Positions 7,332-15,856 of a DNA stretch of 20,932 bases are shown piece by piece. Below the pieces are notes generated by a model. That model made no database searches. It was not told the DNA's origin and saw only the letters and a list, made by a program, of their open reading frames with translations. Where the stretch lies: positions 1 to 20,932 of the forward strand of contig JAEZDS010000127.1 in assembly GCA_023433205.1 (NCBI GenBank), in the 5' to 3' direction. Position 1 is the stretch's first letter. Every line of letters starts with the position of its first letter. The stretch is from Bacteroidota bacterium (GTDB lineage Bacteria > Bacteroidota > Bacteroidia > B-17B0 > Aurantibacillaceae). The position numbers and the translations under genes are program-made.

Positions 7332-8123
7332 TTAAAAGTACCTGATCCAGTTGCTGATCTGCACAATCACTACCTCTTCTATAAATACAAGGAACATGGA
7401 AACCACTACCGCTTCGTTTGCAGCCTTGCCAACACCCACAGTGCCTTTTGTGGCAAAGTAGCCTTTGTAGCAGCCTACCGCACCAATGGTAAAACCAAAT
7501 GCAATACTTTTGAAAACACTGGTGAAAAGGTCGAGAAAGGTGATGGTCTCAAAACCTTCTTTAAAAAAGCTGACAAGGCTGGTATATTCATTGGCATTAA
7601 CGTTTACGAAGGCTCCCAGCAATCCCACAAAGCTGCAGTAAAGCGCCAGTATCGGAACGGTAATTGTTGTTGCCCAGATGCGCGAGACCACCAGGTATTT
7701 AAAGGGATTGATGGCGCTCACCTCCATCGCGTCTATTTGCTCGGTTACCCTCATGCTGCCGAGTTCAGCGCCTATATTGGAACCAATTTTTCCGGCGCAT
7801 ATCAGCGCGGTTACCAGCGAGCCCAGCGCGCGCACCACCGCTATGGAGATGAGGGAGGGCAGCCAGGAGGTGGCTCCAAATGATTCAAGCGAAGGCCGCG
7901 ATTGTTTGGTAAAAACAATTCCTGTAATAAATCCCGTGAGGGTTATGAGCGGAAGCGCTTTTAATCCCAATTCATAACTCTGATGTACAATCTCTCTGAA
8001 ATGAAGCGGCCTGCTGAATGCTTCGCTGAAAACCCTGCGCACAAAACGGTAGGCCTTATAGATGCCGGTAAAGTAGGCGTCGATGTTTCTGGAAATTATA
8101 AACTGTTTCGGACGTGAAGCCAT
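7332..8123 (-). CDS. mlaE: MlaE-family ABC transporter permease
   Basis: Protein of 263 aa from ATG 8123; the frame can be extended to a TTG at 8165 but the ATG gives the family's usual length. Five or so membrane segments are visible. The family signature is GAELGSMRVTEQIDAMEVSAINPFKYL, written here as two pieces: ELGSMRVTEQIDAMEV and SAINPFKYLVV. The C-terminal GCYKGY...KGTVGVGKAANEAVV block is also standard. It forms the inner-membrane core of the lipid transporter with MlaF and MlaD, encoded immediately downstream. First gene of the operon; a 7-bp inverted repeat lies in its upstream region. Confidence 0.93.
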   Translation of the reverse strand: MASRPKQFIISRNIDAYFTGIYKAYRFVRRVFSEAFSRPLHFREIVHQSYELGLKALPLITLTGFITGIVFTKQSRPSLESFGATSWLPSLISIAVVRALGSLVTALICAGKIGSNIGAELGSMRVTEQIDAMEVSAINPFKYLVVSRIWATTITVPILALYCSFVGLLGAFVNVNANEYTSLVSFFKEGFETITFLDLFTSVFKSIAFGFTIGAVGCYKGYFATKGTVGVGKAANEAVVVSMFLVFIEEVVIVQISNWIRYF

Positions 8124-8198
8124 ATATACATGAGTTAAAAGCGGCCGACGATTGAATTGGCCCAAAAGCGGATCATGTGCTTCTTTACAAACATGGTT

Positions 8199-8219
8199 AT
8201 TTACCCCAGCAAGGTAAAT
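8199..8219. promoter_or_regulatory. Inverted repeat upstream of the mla operon
   Basis: ATTTACC (8199-8205) and GGTAAAT (8213-8219) are perfect inverted copies around a 7-nt spacer, 76-96 bp before the mlaE start. Just downstream on the minus strand (8188-8195) is CATGTTTG, one base off the TAnnTTTG consensus. It could be an operator or a hairpin marking the end of the upstream lipoprotein transcript. Confidence 0.25.
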
Positions 8220-8297
8220 CCTGGTGCCATGCCTGGAAATTAAATGTGGGGAAAATTTTACCCGTTTTTTTTCCTGTCAGGTAAAGTGAGAGGCGTT

Positions 8298-9389
8298 TTA
8301 ATTTACAGTGGAGGAAACAAGAAGTTTATTGTTTTTGAGTTTTACCACGGTGGGAAGTTTTACGGAAGGACAGCATTGAGGGTCCTCATCAAGGTATGAT
8401 ACGCTGGTGCCGCTGATCTGCCCCTTATTTATTTCCTTAGCCCTGAAGTTGCCACTGTGTGAATTTTGATCATATTGGGCCAGGTCGAAACTTGAGGTAA
8501 CAGAAACCAGACTGTAGCCCGAACCTGTTTGCAGGAATAAAAACATATCGCGCCAGTAAGTGCTGCCGCCCTGAGTTAATACAGGCTGCAGCACATAATC
8601 ATTCAGCCCGTCGCCGTTAAGGTCGCCATGTAGTGAAGCGGCTGATCGTTTTGAAAAATTGAGGAACTGGTACGGACCGGGAAGATCACCTTCCGGCAGT
8701 TGGAGATAGTCAAAAACGATTTTCAAAACAGAGTCATTTTCCTTGACACTGATCTTGCTGTTTGGGTATTTATGTTTGTAGTACCCTATCATGGTATCTG
8801 TAAAATTACGGGGCAGAATACCGGCCACCGGCGCTGCTTTCTGCGCTTCATAATGAAAATCAATAAGAGCAGGTATTCCGTTTATACGGGCAGCGTACTC
8901 ATGGGACTTAACCGGATCGGCCTCGCCATATATCAGTGTGAGGCCCGACACCGGGCGCGCCAGATTGTTTTTCTCGGAATAATACAGCACATCACTGCAG
9001 CCGGTTTTTTTCAGGTTAAGACTCCAGGCTTTAACCGGTCTCATGCCACCCTTCAGTTCAATTTTCTTTTTTTTACTGTCTTTTTTATTACGCGCAAGAT
9101 TATACTCTGATTCGAAGGAACAGATAAGGCCATTATCTGACAGGCGATAGGTGCCCCTAAAATAGTGAATGGTATCTGCGGTTTTTACAGAATAAAGAGA
9201 CTTGTTGTTTTCCAGCAGAAGCAAAGAACCCATATTTTCGTTACTGCCATCATTGTTCAACTCATCGCAGTACCTGTTAGACTGAGCGACTGAAAAAGTA
9301 AGCAGCAAACGTTCAGAAAGGGAGGTGGGTTTTTCACGACAACATGAAAAGGAAGTGAGAAAAAGCGCGCAAATAACAAGGTTTTTCAT
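8298..9389 (-). CDS. Putative outer-membrane/periplasmic lipoprotein with calcium-loop-like motif
   Basis: Protein of 363 aa from ATG 9389, chosen because it begins a lipoprotein signal peptide: MKNLVICALFLTSFSC followed by a second Cys (C16/C17). The longer frame to 9593 runs into the next gene and is rejected. The box is loose (SFSC), as tolerated in Bacteroidota. Residues 256-264 read DLNGDGLND, an EF-hand-like or FG-GAP-like acidic loop that may bind Ca2+, embedded in a segment ending DYVLQPVL. No enzyme family is recognised. The promoter at 9432-9461 indicates a separate transcript. The protein is best called a hypothetical lipoprotein. Confidence 0.78.
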   Translation of the reverse strand: MKNLVICALFLTSFSCCREKPTSLSERLLLTFSVAQSNRYCDELNNDGSNENMGSLLLLENNKSLYSVKTADTIHYFRGTYRLSDNGLICSFESEYNLARNKKDSKKKKIELKGGMRPVKAWSLNLKKTGCSDVLYYSEKNNLARPVSGLTLIYGEADPVKSHEYAARINGIPALIDFHYEAQKAAPVAGILPRNFTDTMIGYYKHKYPNSKISVKENDSVLKIVFDYLQLPEGDLPGPYQFLNFSKRSAASLHGDLNGDGLNDYVLQPVLTQGGSTYWRDMFLFLQTGSGYSLVSVTSSFDLAQYDQNSHSGNFRAKEINKGQISGTSVSYLDEDPQCCPSVKLPTVVKLKNNKLLVSSTVN

Positions 9390-9431
9390 ACTACGCTGAT
9401 TTTTTGGGTAATGCGGAGGCAAAGAGTTCAA

Positions 9432-9461
9432 CGAAAATACAAAAAAGCACATAAAAAGCAA
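9432..9461 (-). promoter_or_regulatory. Bacteroidota-type promoter for the lipoprotein gene
   Basis: On the minus strand TTG (9461-9459) is followed after exactly 19 bp by TATTTTCG (9439-9432), one mismatch from TAnnTTTG. The element lies 42 nt before the lipoprotein ATG at 9389, just after the stop of the upstream acyltransferase. Confidence 0.5.
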
Positions 9462-9465
9462 GAAA

Positions 9466-10716
9466 TCAGCCTGGCTGATCTTCCCGGAAAGGATTTCTGG
9501 CAGTCCAGGGAGCTGGCTGGAGAAAACTGATAAAGGGACGTTGGATGAGTTTGGAAATGGTGTTTTGAGGTTTGATATAACACAGAAGTTCATGAGGTTT
9601 CGCGCCCACTGTGGTTTTGATCTCTGCCGCTGTCCTGCCCAGGTTCACCCTGCTGCAGCCCCGCGTTATTCCTTCTTCTATGAGGGAATACAGGATATTC
9701 TGATAAAGTTCATGCTCTTCGTTGGCAGCATAATCCAGGCCAATGTAGTGGGCCTCTACACTGCTATCCGGCATCACAAAACAGCTGCTGAAGGCGATCA
9801 TTTGGTTGTTCCTGAAATAGGCATTTACTATAAAACGTTCACTGAACAACTCCTTCACTTTACTAAAATAATTCAGCGGAAGCTGCATGAGCCTGAATTT
9901 TGCTTTCTCAAATACCGCAGCGTAAAGAGCGTACATGTCTTTCTCCAGGTCTTTGATCATTGTACCGCTAAGCGTCCTTTTTTCAATGCCTTCAATTTTT
10001 CTGAAGATGGAACGTGCCCGGCTCCTGTATTTTTTAGAGAACAAGGCTACATAATCTGCCAGTGATGAAACCCGGGGAGGGACCTCAACCACCATGTTGG
10101 GCTCAACTGAAAAGCGCGAAAAGTTTTCCCCGGCAAATAAACGTTCCGGACGCAGGGGCCTGGAAAAGTCCTTGAGCAAGGTGGCTGAGATTGTTCCCCT
10201 TAATTTTTCTTCTCGGGCTATCAGGTCGGTAATGGTAAGGAGCAGGTAGTGGCTTTTTTCTTTTCCCGTTTTTTTGTCGAAACAAAATCCATATTCACCG
10301 CTTACAAGATTATTTCCACAGGTAAAAAGTCTAAGCAAAATCTCCTCTTTGTTGGAGTGCAGGTACCTTTCGAACAAGTTGAGTTTATGCTGTCGCAGAT
10401 CTTCCACCTGGTGACTGATCATTCTGCCAAACAAACCGGCTTTAAAATCAACAATCTGAAAATAGATAACCCCGCAGGGCGCTTCTTTACGGTAAACCAC
10501 CACGTAGCGGCATTGAAGCCTGGTGTGGAAACATTTTTCCACTATCCCAAGATAGCCAGGATTCAGAAAAACCGTCTGGTTTGATGTAACGATCTCCCAA
10601 TCTGAAACAGGTATTCTGGCTGCTTTTTCGAATAAAGTAAAGCTGAACTCGCTATCGAGCTTGCGGTGAGGAGAAAATCTTTTTTTTGAGGAAACGGGCC
10701 TGCAGAAGCTGAACAT
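9466..10716 (-). CDS. GNAT-fold (BioF2-like) acyltransferase family protein
   Basis: Protein of 416 aa from ATG 10716; a TTG at 10734 would add six hydrophobic residues but is less likely. The C-terminal half has the pattern of GNAT/FemX-like acyltransferases common in Bacteroidota. This includes an AHYIGLDYAANEEHELYQN strand-helix block, then ILYSLIEEGITRGCSRVNLG and RTAAEIKTTVGAKP near residues 330-395. The N-terminal half likely forms a second degenerate GNAT lobe. No signal peptide is evident, so it should be cytoplasmic. It is divergent from the membrane protein at 10839 and close to surface-sugar genes, so acylation of an envelope glycan or lipid is possible. The substrate is unknown. 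Confidence 0.75.
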   Translation of the reverse strand: MFSFCRPVSSKKRFSPHRKLDSEFSFTLFEKAARIPVSDWEIVTSNQTVFLNPGYLGIVEKCFHTRLQCRYVVVYRKEAPCGVIYFQIVDFKAGLFGRMISHQVEDLRQHKLNLFERYLHSNKEEILLRLFTCGNNLVSGEYGFCFDKKTGKEKSHYLLLTITDLIAREEKLRGTISATLLKDFSRPLRPERLFAGENFSRFSVEPNMVVEVPPRVSSLADYVALFSKKYRSRARSIFRKIEGIEKRTLSGTMIKDLEKDMYALYAAVFEKAKFRLMQLPLNYFSKVKELFSERFIVNAYFRNNQMIAFSSCFVMPDSSVEAHYIGLDYAANEEHELYQNILYSLIEEGITRGCSRVNLGRTAAEIKTTVGAKPHELLCYIKPQNTISKLIQRPFISFLQPAPWTARNPFREDQPG

Positions 10717-10786
10717 CTGCAATAAAAGTAACAATTATAAGCTTTACGGAAGAGGATGGAGGTTCGCAGAACAAATCAAAAATTGT

Positions 10787-10794
10787 TATCTTTC
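10787..10794 (+). promoter_or_regulatory. Possible -7 element for the membrane protein / dehydratase transcript
   Basis: TATCTTTC is one base from the TAnnTTTG consensus and sits 44 nt before the start at 10839. No clean -33 TTG is visible at the expected spacing, so this is a tentative site. Confidence 0.22.
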
Positions 10795-10838
10795 CCTCCG
10801 GCAACGCTTCAAATAGCACCACCGCAACCGCACAACGT

Positions 10839-12146
10839 ATGAAACTGCTTGATAATCTCAGAAACTTTAATCCCCGCTGGGTGATCAATCTTGTGGTGAT
10901 AGCGGTGGTGGCGGTTAACATCAGTCAGATGCGGTTCTGCCGCAACGAAATAATTACCGGGGAGGTAGCCAGCCATTACACTTATCTGCCGGCTTTTTTT
11001 TACGAAAATGACCTCTCTTTTTCCTTTTTAAATGACGGTGAGCAGTCGGGGGAAAAGAACGATAGGTACGAAACAGAACTCTCCGGCACTGCAGGAATGG
11101 CCATTAGTTACCTGCCTTTTTTCGGGTTGGCTCACATTTGCGCGAAACTTCTTGATTATCCGGCTGATGGTTTTTCTGCCCCTTACCAGTTTGCGGTGCA
11201 GTTCTCGTCGCTGGTATATTATGTAATAGGCCTTATATTTCTGGCCAAACTGCTTCGCCTGCATTTCCCGGGATTTATTTCAAGCCTCACCATGCTTTGT
11301 CTCTCTTTCGCTACCAATGTATTTTTTTACCTTACTGAAGGTGGCGGTATGCCACATGCTGTAAGTTTTCTGCTTGCTATATTGTTTATTTACCAAACGG
11401 TCTCGTGGTACCAGATGAGGACCATTGCAGCCGCAGCGCAGCTGGGTCTGCTGCTCGGCGCTTTATGGCTGGTGGAACCTATCAATCTTTTGTTTGTTCT
11501 GGTTTTTTTACTTTATGATATCCGTAGATGGTCTAAAGTAAAAGCCAGGATGAAACTGTTTATGATCAAACCACTACACCTTCTCACCATTGTGGTTTGC
11601 TGTTTTCTGGTAATGCTGCCACAGTTGATTTTGTGGCAGTGGTCGCAGCGTGGACTTTTTAGCGGCCAACAGGTGCACTATTTCTCGGAAAGGAACTTTT
11701 TGGAGCTGCTGTTCGGCGGGAGCAGAGGCTGGCTGTTCTACTCACCCATTATGGTGCTGGCCATAGCTGGTTTTTTTCTCCTGAAGGCAGGACTACGCAT
11801 GTATGCCTGGGCAATCCCTGTTTTTTTTCTTGTGTATCTGTATTTCGCTTTTACCTGGTGCTTTAAGTGGTATGGCGGCTCGTACGGGATGGGGGTGCTG
11901 ATTGACATTTACCCGCTTCTGAGTTTACCCCTGGCGGCCTTTCTTTATAAACTCCGACGACTGGGCGGCTGGTACAGGCGCGCACTCTATTTTACCGTTA
12001 TGTTACTTACCGCGCTGAATATTTATCAGGTCATACGCACTGATCATGATCCACTTAACAAAGATAACAGACTATGTAAAGCGGCGGTAGTACATGAGCA
12101 CACAGCGCTAATCTGCGGGCAGGTAAAGCCTGGCATGCATGCCTAA
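10839..12146 (+). CDS. Multi-pass membrane protein, GT-C glycosyltransferase-like
   Basis: Protein of 435 aa with about nine or ten hydrophobic segments. The first is near residues 15-30, followed by an extracytoplasmic loop with acidic residues (EIITGEVASHYTYLPAFF, then YENDLSF). The pattern of an acidic first loop, then NLLFVLVFLLYDIRRW, GGSRGWLFYSPIMVL and WYGGSYGMGVLIDIYPLLSLP, recalls GT-C-fold transferases that use polyprenyl-phosphate sugars and are annotated as hypothetical membrane proteins in Bacteroidota. It precedes the nucleotide-sugar dehydratase by 66 nt on the same strand, consistent with a role in surface polysaccharide or glycoprotein assembly. No family is assigned with certainty. 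Confidence 0.78.
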   Translation: MKLLDNLRNFNPRWVINLVVIAVVAVNISQMRFCRNEIITGEVASHYTYLPAFFYENDLSFSFLNDGEQSGEKNDRYETELSGTAGMAISYLPFFGLAHICAKLLDYPADGFSAPYQFAVQFSSLVYYVIGLIFLAKLLRLHFPGFISSLTMLCLSFATNVFFYLTEGGGMPHAVSFLLAILFIYQTVSWYQMRTIAAAAQLGLLLGALWLVEPINLLFVLVFLLYDIRRWSKVKARMKLFMIKPLHLLTIVVCCFLVMLPQLILWQWSQRGLFSGQQVHYFSERNFLELLFGGSRGWLFYSPIMVLAIAGFFLLKAGLRMYAWAIPVFFLVYLYFAFTWCFKWYGGSYGMGVLIDIYPLLSLPLAAFLYKLRRLGGWYRRALYFTVMLLTALNIYQVIRTDHDPLNKDNRLCKAAVVHEHTALICGQVKPGMHA

Positions 12147-12212
12147 ATCACCTTTGCTCTTCATTTGGATGCTGTGTGCTGCGGTTTAAAATAAGTATTT
12201 TTATGGCCTTGT

Positions 12213-14099
12213 ATGTACAGGCTGTTCAGGTTATTCTGGGATTACAACCTTCCGCGATGGTCAATTCTGATCATTGATACGCTGATCTGCGCCTTTTCTC
12301 TCACGCTTGCTTTTGCGATCAGGTTCGATTTCAGCGCTATTCCTCCTGTTGACGCGCGTAATCTGCCCTATGATTTCGCCATTGTTCTGGCAATAAGATT
12401 TCTCTCATTTGCCATTTCAAAAACCTACAAAGGGGTGGTGAGATACACCAGTTCGCGCGATACAGTGCGGATCTTTGCGGTTATACTAAGCGGCAGCGCT
12501 TTGTTGTTCCTGGTTAATTTTATCAGTCTGCGCTGGGTTCTCGGGTATTACATCATTCCGCATTCGGTCATCATCATAGATGCGCTTGTTTCACTATTTC
12601 TTCTTATCAGCTCGCGCCTGGCTGTGAAAGCCCTGTATTTTGAATCCCGTAATCCAACCCGCGACAAGATGAATGTGATAATTTATGGTGCCGGCGAGGC
12701 CGGAGTTATCACCAAACGTACCCTCGACAGGGATGCTGCCATCAAATACCGGGTGGTGGGGTTTATTGATGATGACACAAAAAAACAGCAGCGCAGTGTA
12801 GAAGGTATTTTTGTGTATGGTCCTGAACGTTTACCATCGCTAATCGCTGAAAGCGGGATAGAGTTCGTGATCATCTCCACACAACACATCACGCCCGCAA
12901 AAAAGAATGAGATCACTGATATTTGTCTTGCAAACAATGTCAGGGTGCTGAATGTGCCTCCTGTTACAAAATGGATCAATGGAGAATTAAGTTTTAATCA
13001 GCTGCGCAGTATCCGTATTGAAGATCTTCTTGAACGTGATCCTATCACATTAAATACAGACCGTATTGCATCGCAGCTCAAAGGCAAAACAATCCTTATT
13101 ACAGGGGCCGCGGGCAGTATCGGAAGCGAGCTTGCGCGGCAATGCGCACGTTTTGCCCCTGCCCGGTTATACCTTCTCGACCAGGCGGAAACACCGCTTC
13201 ATGACCTTGAACTTGAATTTATTGAAAAGGGTCTTGAAAAAATTACCGAGGTTGTGATCGGCGATGTGCGCAACGCCGGACGGATGCGGAATGTTTTCGA
13301 AACCTTCAGACCGCAGATCGTTTTCCACGCTGCTGCCTATAAACATGTACCCATGATGGAGAACAACCCCAGTGAATCTATTCTTACCAATGTACTGGGT
13401 ACTAAAGTTTCCGCCGACCTGGCTCACGAGTACAAAACCGAAAGGTTCGTTTTTGTGAGCACCGACAAGGCGGTAAACCCTACCAATGTAATGGGCGCAA
13501 GCAAACGTATTGCCGAAATTTATATTCAGAGTCTGGGAAAAGGTTCTGTTACCAAATTTATTACAACCCGATTCGGGAACGTGCTTGGCTCAAGCGGGTC
13601 GGTGATCCCGCGTTTCAGAAGGCAGATTGAGCAGGGGGGGCCGGTAACTATTACACATCCGGATATTACCAGGTACTTTATGACAATACCCGAGGCGAGC
13701 CAGCTGGTGCTTGAGGCGGCAGGAATGGGCCAGGGAGGCGAGATCTTTGTTTTTGATATGGGTGCTTCAATTAAGATCACCGACCTGGCACGGAAAATGA
13801 TAAAACTGATGGGAATGCAGGAGGGTAAAGACATCAGGATAGTTTACACAGGCCTGCGGCCTGGCGAAAAACTTTATGAAGAATTGCTCGCGAATACTGA
13901 AAATACACTGCCTACACATCACAGCCAGATATTAATTGGCAAGGTTCGTGAATACGCCTATGAGGAGGTTAAAAAGATTACCGACGAGCTGATCCGTTCT
14001 TTTGAATCGCAGAATAACGAACTGATCGTGCAGCGTATGAAAGACCTGGTTCCTGAATTTAAAAGCAACAACTCCATTTTTCAAAAACTCGACCTATGA
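12213..14099 (+). CDS. FlaA1/CapD-type nucleotide-sugar 4,6-dehydratase, membrane-anchored
   Basis: Protein of 628 aa, the full WbpM/CapD length. Four N-terminal membrane segments lie at about residues 16-36, 54-70, 86-105 and 118-134. A first Rossmann unit follows (NVIIYGAGEAGV, 154-165), then the catalytic SDR domain with TGAAGSIGSE (297-306). The active site reads S416-T417-D418-K419, then M427 and K431 in NVMGASK. This is the MxxxK variant, in place of YxxxK, that is normal for the long WbpM-like enzymes. It probably makes UDP-4-keto-6-deoxy-HexNAc sugars (quinovosamine, fucosamine or bacillosamine series) for surface glycans. Its stop overlaps the next gene as ATGA. Confidence 0.93.
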   Translation: MYRLFRLFWDYNLPRWSILIIDTLICAFSLTLAFAIRFDFSAIPPVDARNLPYDFAIVLAIRFLSFAISKTYKGVVRYTSSRDTVRIFAVILSGSALLFLVNFISLRWVLGYYIIPHSVIIIDALVSLFLLISSRLAVKALYFESRNPTRDKMNVIIYGAGEAGVITKRTLDRDAAIKYRVVGFIDDDTKKQQRSVEGIFVYGPERLPSLIAESGIEFVIISTQHITPAKKNEITDICLANNVRVLNVPPVTKWINGELSFNQLRSIRIEDLLERDPITLNTDRIASQLKGKTILITGAAGSIGSELARQCARFAPARLYLLDQAETPLHDLELEFIEKGLEKITEVVIGDVRNAGRMRNVFETFRPQIVFHAAAYKHVPMMENNPSESILTNVLGTKVSADLAHEYKTERFVFVSTDKAVNPTNVMGASKRIAEIYIQSLGKGSVTKFITTRFGNVLGSSGSVIPRFRRQIEQGGPVTITHPDITRYFMTIPEASQLVLEAAGMGQGGEIFVFDMGASIKITDLARKMIKLMGMQEGKDIRIVYTGLRPGEKLYEELLANTENTLPTHHSQILIGKVREYAYEEVKKITDELIRSFESQNNELIVQRMKDLVPEFKSNNSIFQKLDL

Positions 14100-15739
14100 G
14101 ATTTTTTTTTTCCTGTTCTGTTCTTGTTTTATTTTTTGGAACCCGGGTCTCTGCTCAGGTTATGGACACTCAAAAACCCAGGCTGGTTGTTGGCATAGTG
14201 GTTGACCAGATGCGGAACGATTATATCTATCGCTACTGGAACCGGTTTGGAGAAGGTGGATTCAAAAGGCTGGTTAAAGAAGGGTTTTATTTCAGGAATA
14301 CGCATTTTAATTATATCCCCACTTATACGGGCCCGGGCCACGCCAGCATTTACACCGGCACCACACCGCGCAACCATGGTATTATTGCCAATAACTGGTA
14401 TAATGCCGGCGAAGGTAATATGGTGTATTGCTCTTATGACGATGCCGTACAACCGGAAGGCACCGAGGCAGCAAACTGCCGCATGTCGCCGCACCGGCTG
14501 CTGGTTAACACAGTGGGTGATGAACTCAAACTTGCCACCATAAAAAAGAGCAAAGTTTTTGCCGTTGCTTTAAAAGACCGGGGCGCTGTGCTGCCTGCAG
14601 GGCATTCGGCTGACGCTGCCTACTGGTTCGATGAATCAACCGGCAACTTTGTTTCTTCCTCCTGGTACAGTAAAAATTTACCCGCCTGGTTAAATGATTT
14701 TAATTCCGGCGAGCCGGTAAAAAAATATCTTTCTCAACCATGGAATACCTTGTATCCCATTAATAGCTACACTGCCTCGTTACCTGACGACAATAATTAT
14801 GAAAGTCTGAAATTACGGGCTGATAAACCTGTTTTTCCGTATGATTTCGGCGACCATGTAAAAAAAAGGAACTGGTCGGTAATAAGAGCAACTCCTTACG
14901 GCAATAGCATCACCAAAGATGCAGCACTGGCCTGCCTGCGATACGAAGGGCTTGGAAAGGACGAGATTACCGATATGCTTTGTATCAGTTTTTCCAGTCC
15001 CGACGTGATAGGGCATGATTACGGGCCCCGCGCGATTGAGATCGAAGACGTGTACCTGCGGCTTGACAGGGACATTGAAGAAATTTTAAAAGCACTCGAC
15101 AAAGAGGTAGGAGCAGGGAGGTACACGCTGTTTTTAACGGGCGATCATGCCGCAGGTGATGTGCCTTCTCATTTGCTTGATGAAAAAATGCACGCGGGCT
15201 ATGTGTACGAAAGCACTGTGAGAAAGCTGGTACATAAGTTCTGTCATGAAAAGTACCAGGATTCTTCACTCATAGCCAATGTTTCGAACGAGCAGATATT
15301 TTTAAATACCCAAAAAATAGCCTCTTCACAACTGGATCAGGAATTACTGGAAAAACAGTTGTGCGAGCTGCTGATCAGTACTCCCGGAATTGCCGCAGCT
15401 TATCCCTCTGAAGTGTTGCGCTATTCCGGTGCATGCGGTGATATTCAGCTTCAGTTGCTGCAGAATGGTTATCATTTTAAAAGAAGCGGTCATGTGGCTC
15501 TGGTGCTTGAACCCGGGTTCATGGATCATTCTCGTCGCGGCACGAGCCATGGAACCGGTTATGTTTATGACACGCACGTACCGCTTGTTTTTTTCGGGAA
15601 CGGCATACCAAAAGGCGAGAGTTTTTTATATACACCAATCACCAGCATTGCGCCAACTTTATCTGAGTTGTTACGTATAGCCAGACCTAATGGAAGCACA
15701 GAGGCGCCCCTTAACGGGTTTTTTAAAAAATCAAATTAA
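14096..15739 (+). CDS. pafA: PafA-type alkaline phosphatase, secreted
   Basis: Protein of 547 aa with a signal peptide (MRFFFSCSVLVLFFGTRVSA, likely cleaved after A20), so it is periplasmic. All catalytic residues of the PafA group appear at matching spacing: nucleophile T78 (YTGPGHAS), N99, K160 and R162 (KDRG), and zinc ligands D37, D303, H307 (DVIGH), D350-H351 (TGDHA) and H485 (TSHGTGY). It should hydrolyse phosphate monoesters broadly to supply phosphate, independent of calcium. Its ATG overlaps the dehydratase stop by 4 nt, so it is co-translated with a sugar-nucleotide gene, an odd pairing for a phosphate-scavenging enzyme. It ends 117 bp from the convergent AsmA-like gene. Confidence 0.93.
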   Translation: MRFFFSCSVLVLFFGTRVSAQVMDTQKPRLVVGIVVDQMRNDYIYRYWNRFGEGGFKRLVKEGFYFRNTHFNYIPTYTGPGHASIYTGTTPRNHGIIANNWYNAGEGNMVYCSYDDAVQPEGTEAANCRMSPHRLLVNTVGDELKLATIKKSKVFAVALKDRGAVLPAGHSADAAYWFDESTGNFVSSSWYSKNLPAWLNDFNSGEPVKKYLSQPWNTLYPINSYTASLPDDNNYESLKLRADKPVFPYDFGDHVKKRNWSVIRATPYGNSITKDAALACLRYEGLGKDEITDMLCISFSSPDVIGHDYGPRAIEIEDVYLRLDRDIEEILKALDKEVGAGRYTLFLTGDHAAGDVPSHLLDEKMHAGYVYESTVRKLVHKFCHEKYQDSSLIANVSNEQIFLNTQKIASSQLDQELLEKQLCELLISTPGIAAAYPSEVLRYSGACGDIQLQLLQNGYHFKRSGHVALVLEPGFMDHSRRGTSHGTGYVYDTHVPLVFFGNGIPKGESFLYTPITSIAPTLSELLRIARPNGSTEAPLNGFFKKSN

Positions 15740-15766
15740 GGTTTTTTCAGTAAATAACGATCTGTC

Positions 15767-15795
15767 GCAGTCAGCAGCAGCAGTTGGCAGTCAGC
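15767..15795. repeat. Direct repeat GCAGTCAGC x2 in the convergent gap
   Basis: GCAGTCAGC occurs at 15767-15775 and 15787-15795, 20 bp apart, with CAGCAG triplets between them. It lies in the 117-bp gap between the phosphatase stop and the convergent AsmA-like stop. No clear terminator stem or function is seen. Confidence 0.25.
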
Positions 15796-15856
15796 CTTCT
15801 AGCTTGGTCAGCAAGCAGTTTAATAATTTTGGATGCAGCGAGCCGCAGGGTGGTAT

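Noticed and set aside
9395..9470. Inverted repeat GCTGATTT / AAATCAGC around the lipoprotein promoter
   Set aside because: The 8-bp arms are 60 bp apart and one overlaps a coding end; likely chance.
9390..9593. N-terminal extension of the lipoprotein
   Set aside because: It overlaps the acyltransferase gene and lacks the signal peptide, which begins at ATG 9389.
12203..12205. Earlier ATG ten bases before the dehydratase start
   Set aside because: Out of frame with the dehydratase; 12213 opens the conserved N-terminus.
15722..15760. T-rich and A-rich run after the phosphatase as a terminator
   Set aside because: No stable stem with adjacent T tract could be drawn.
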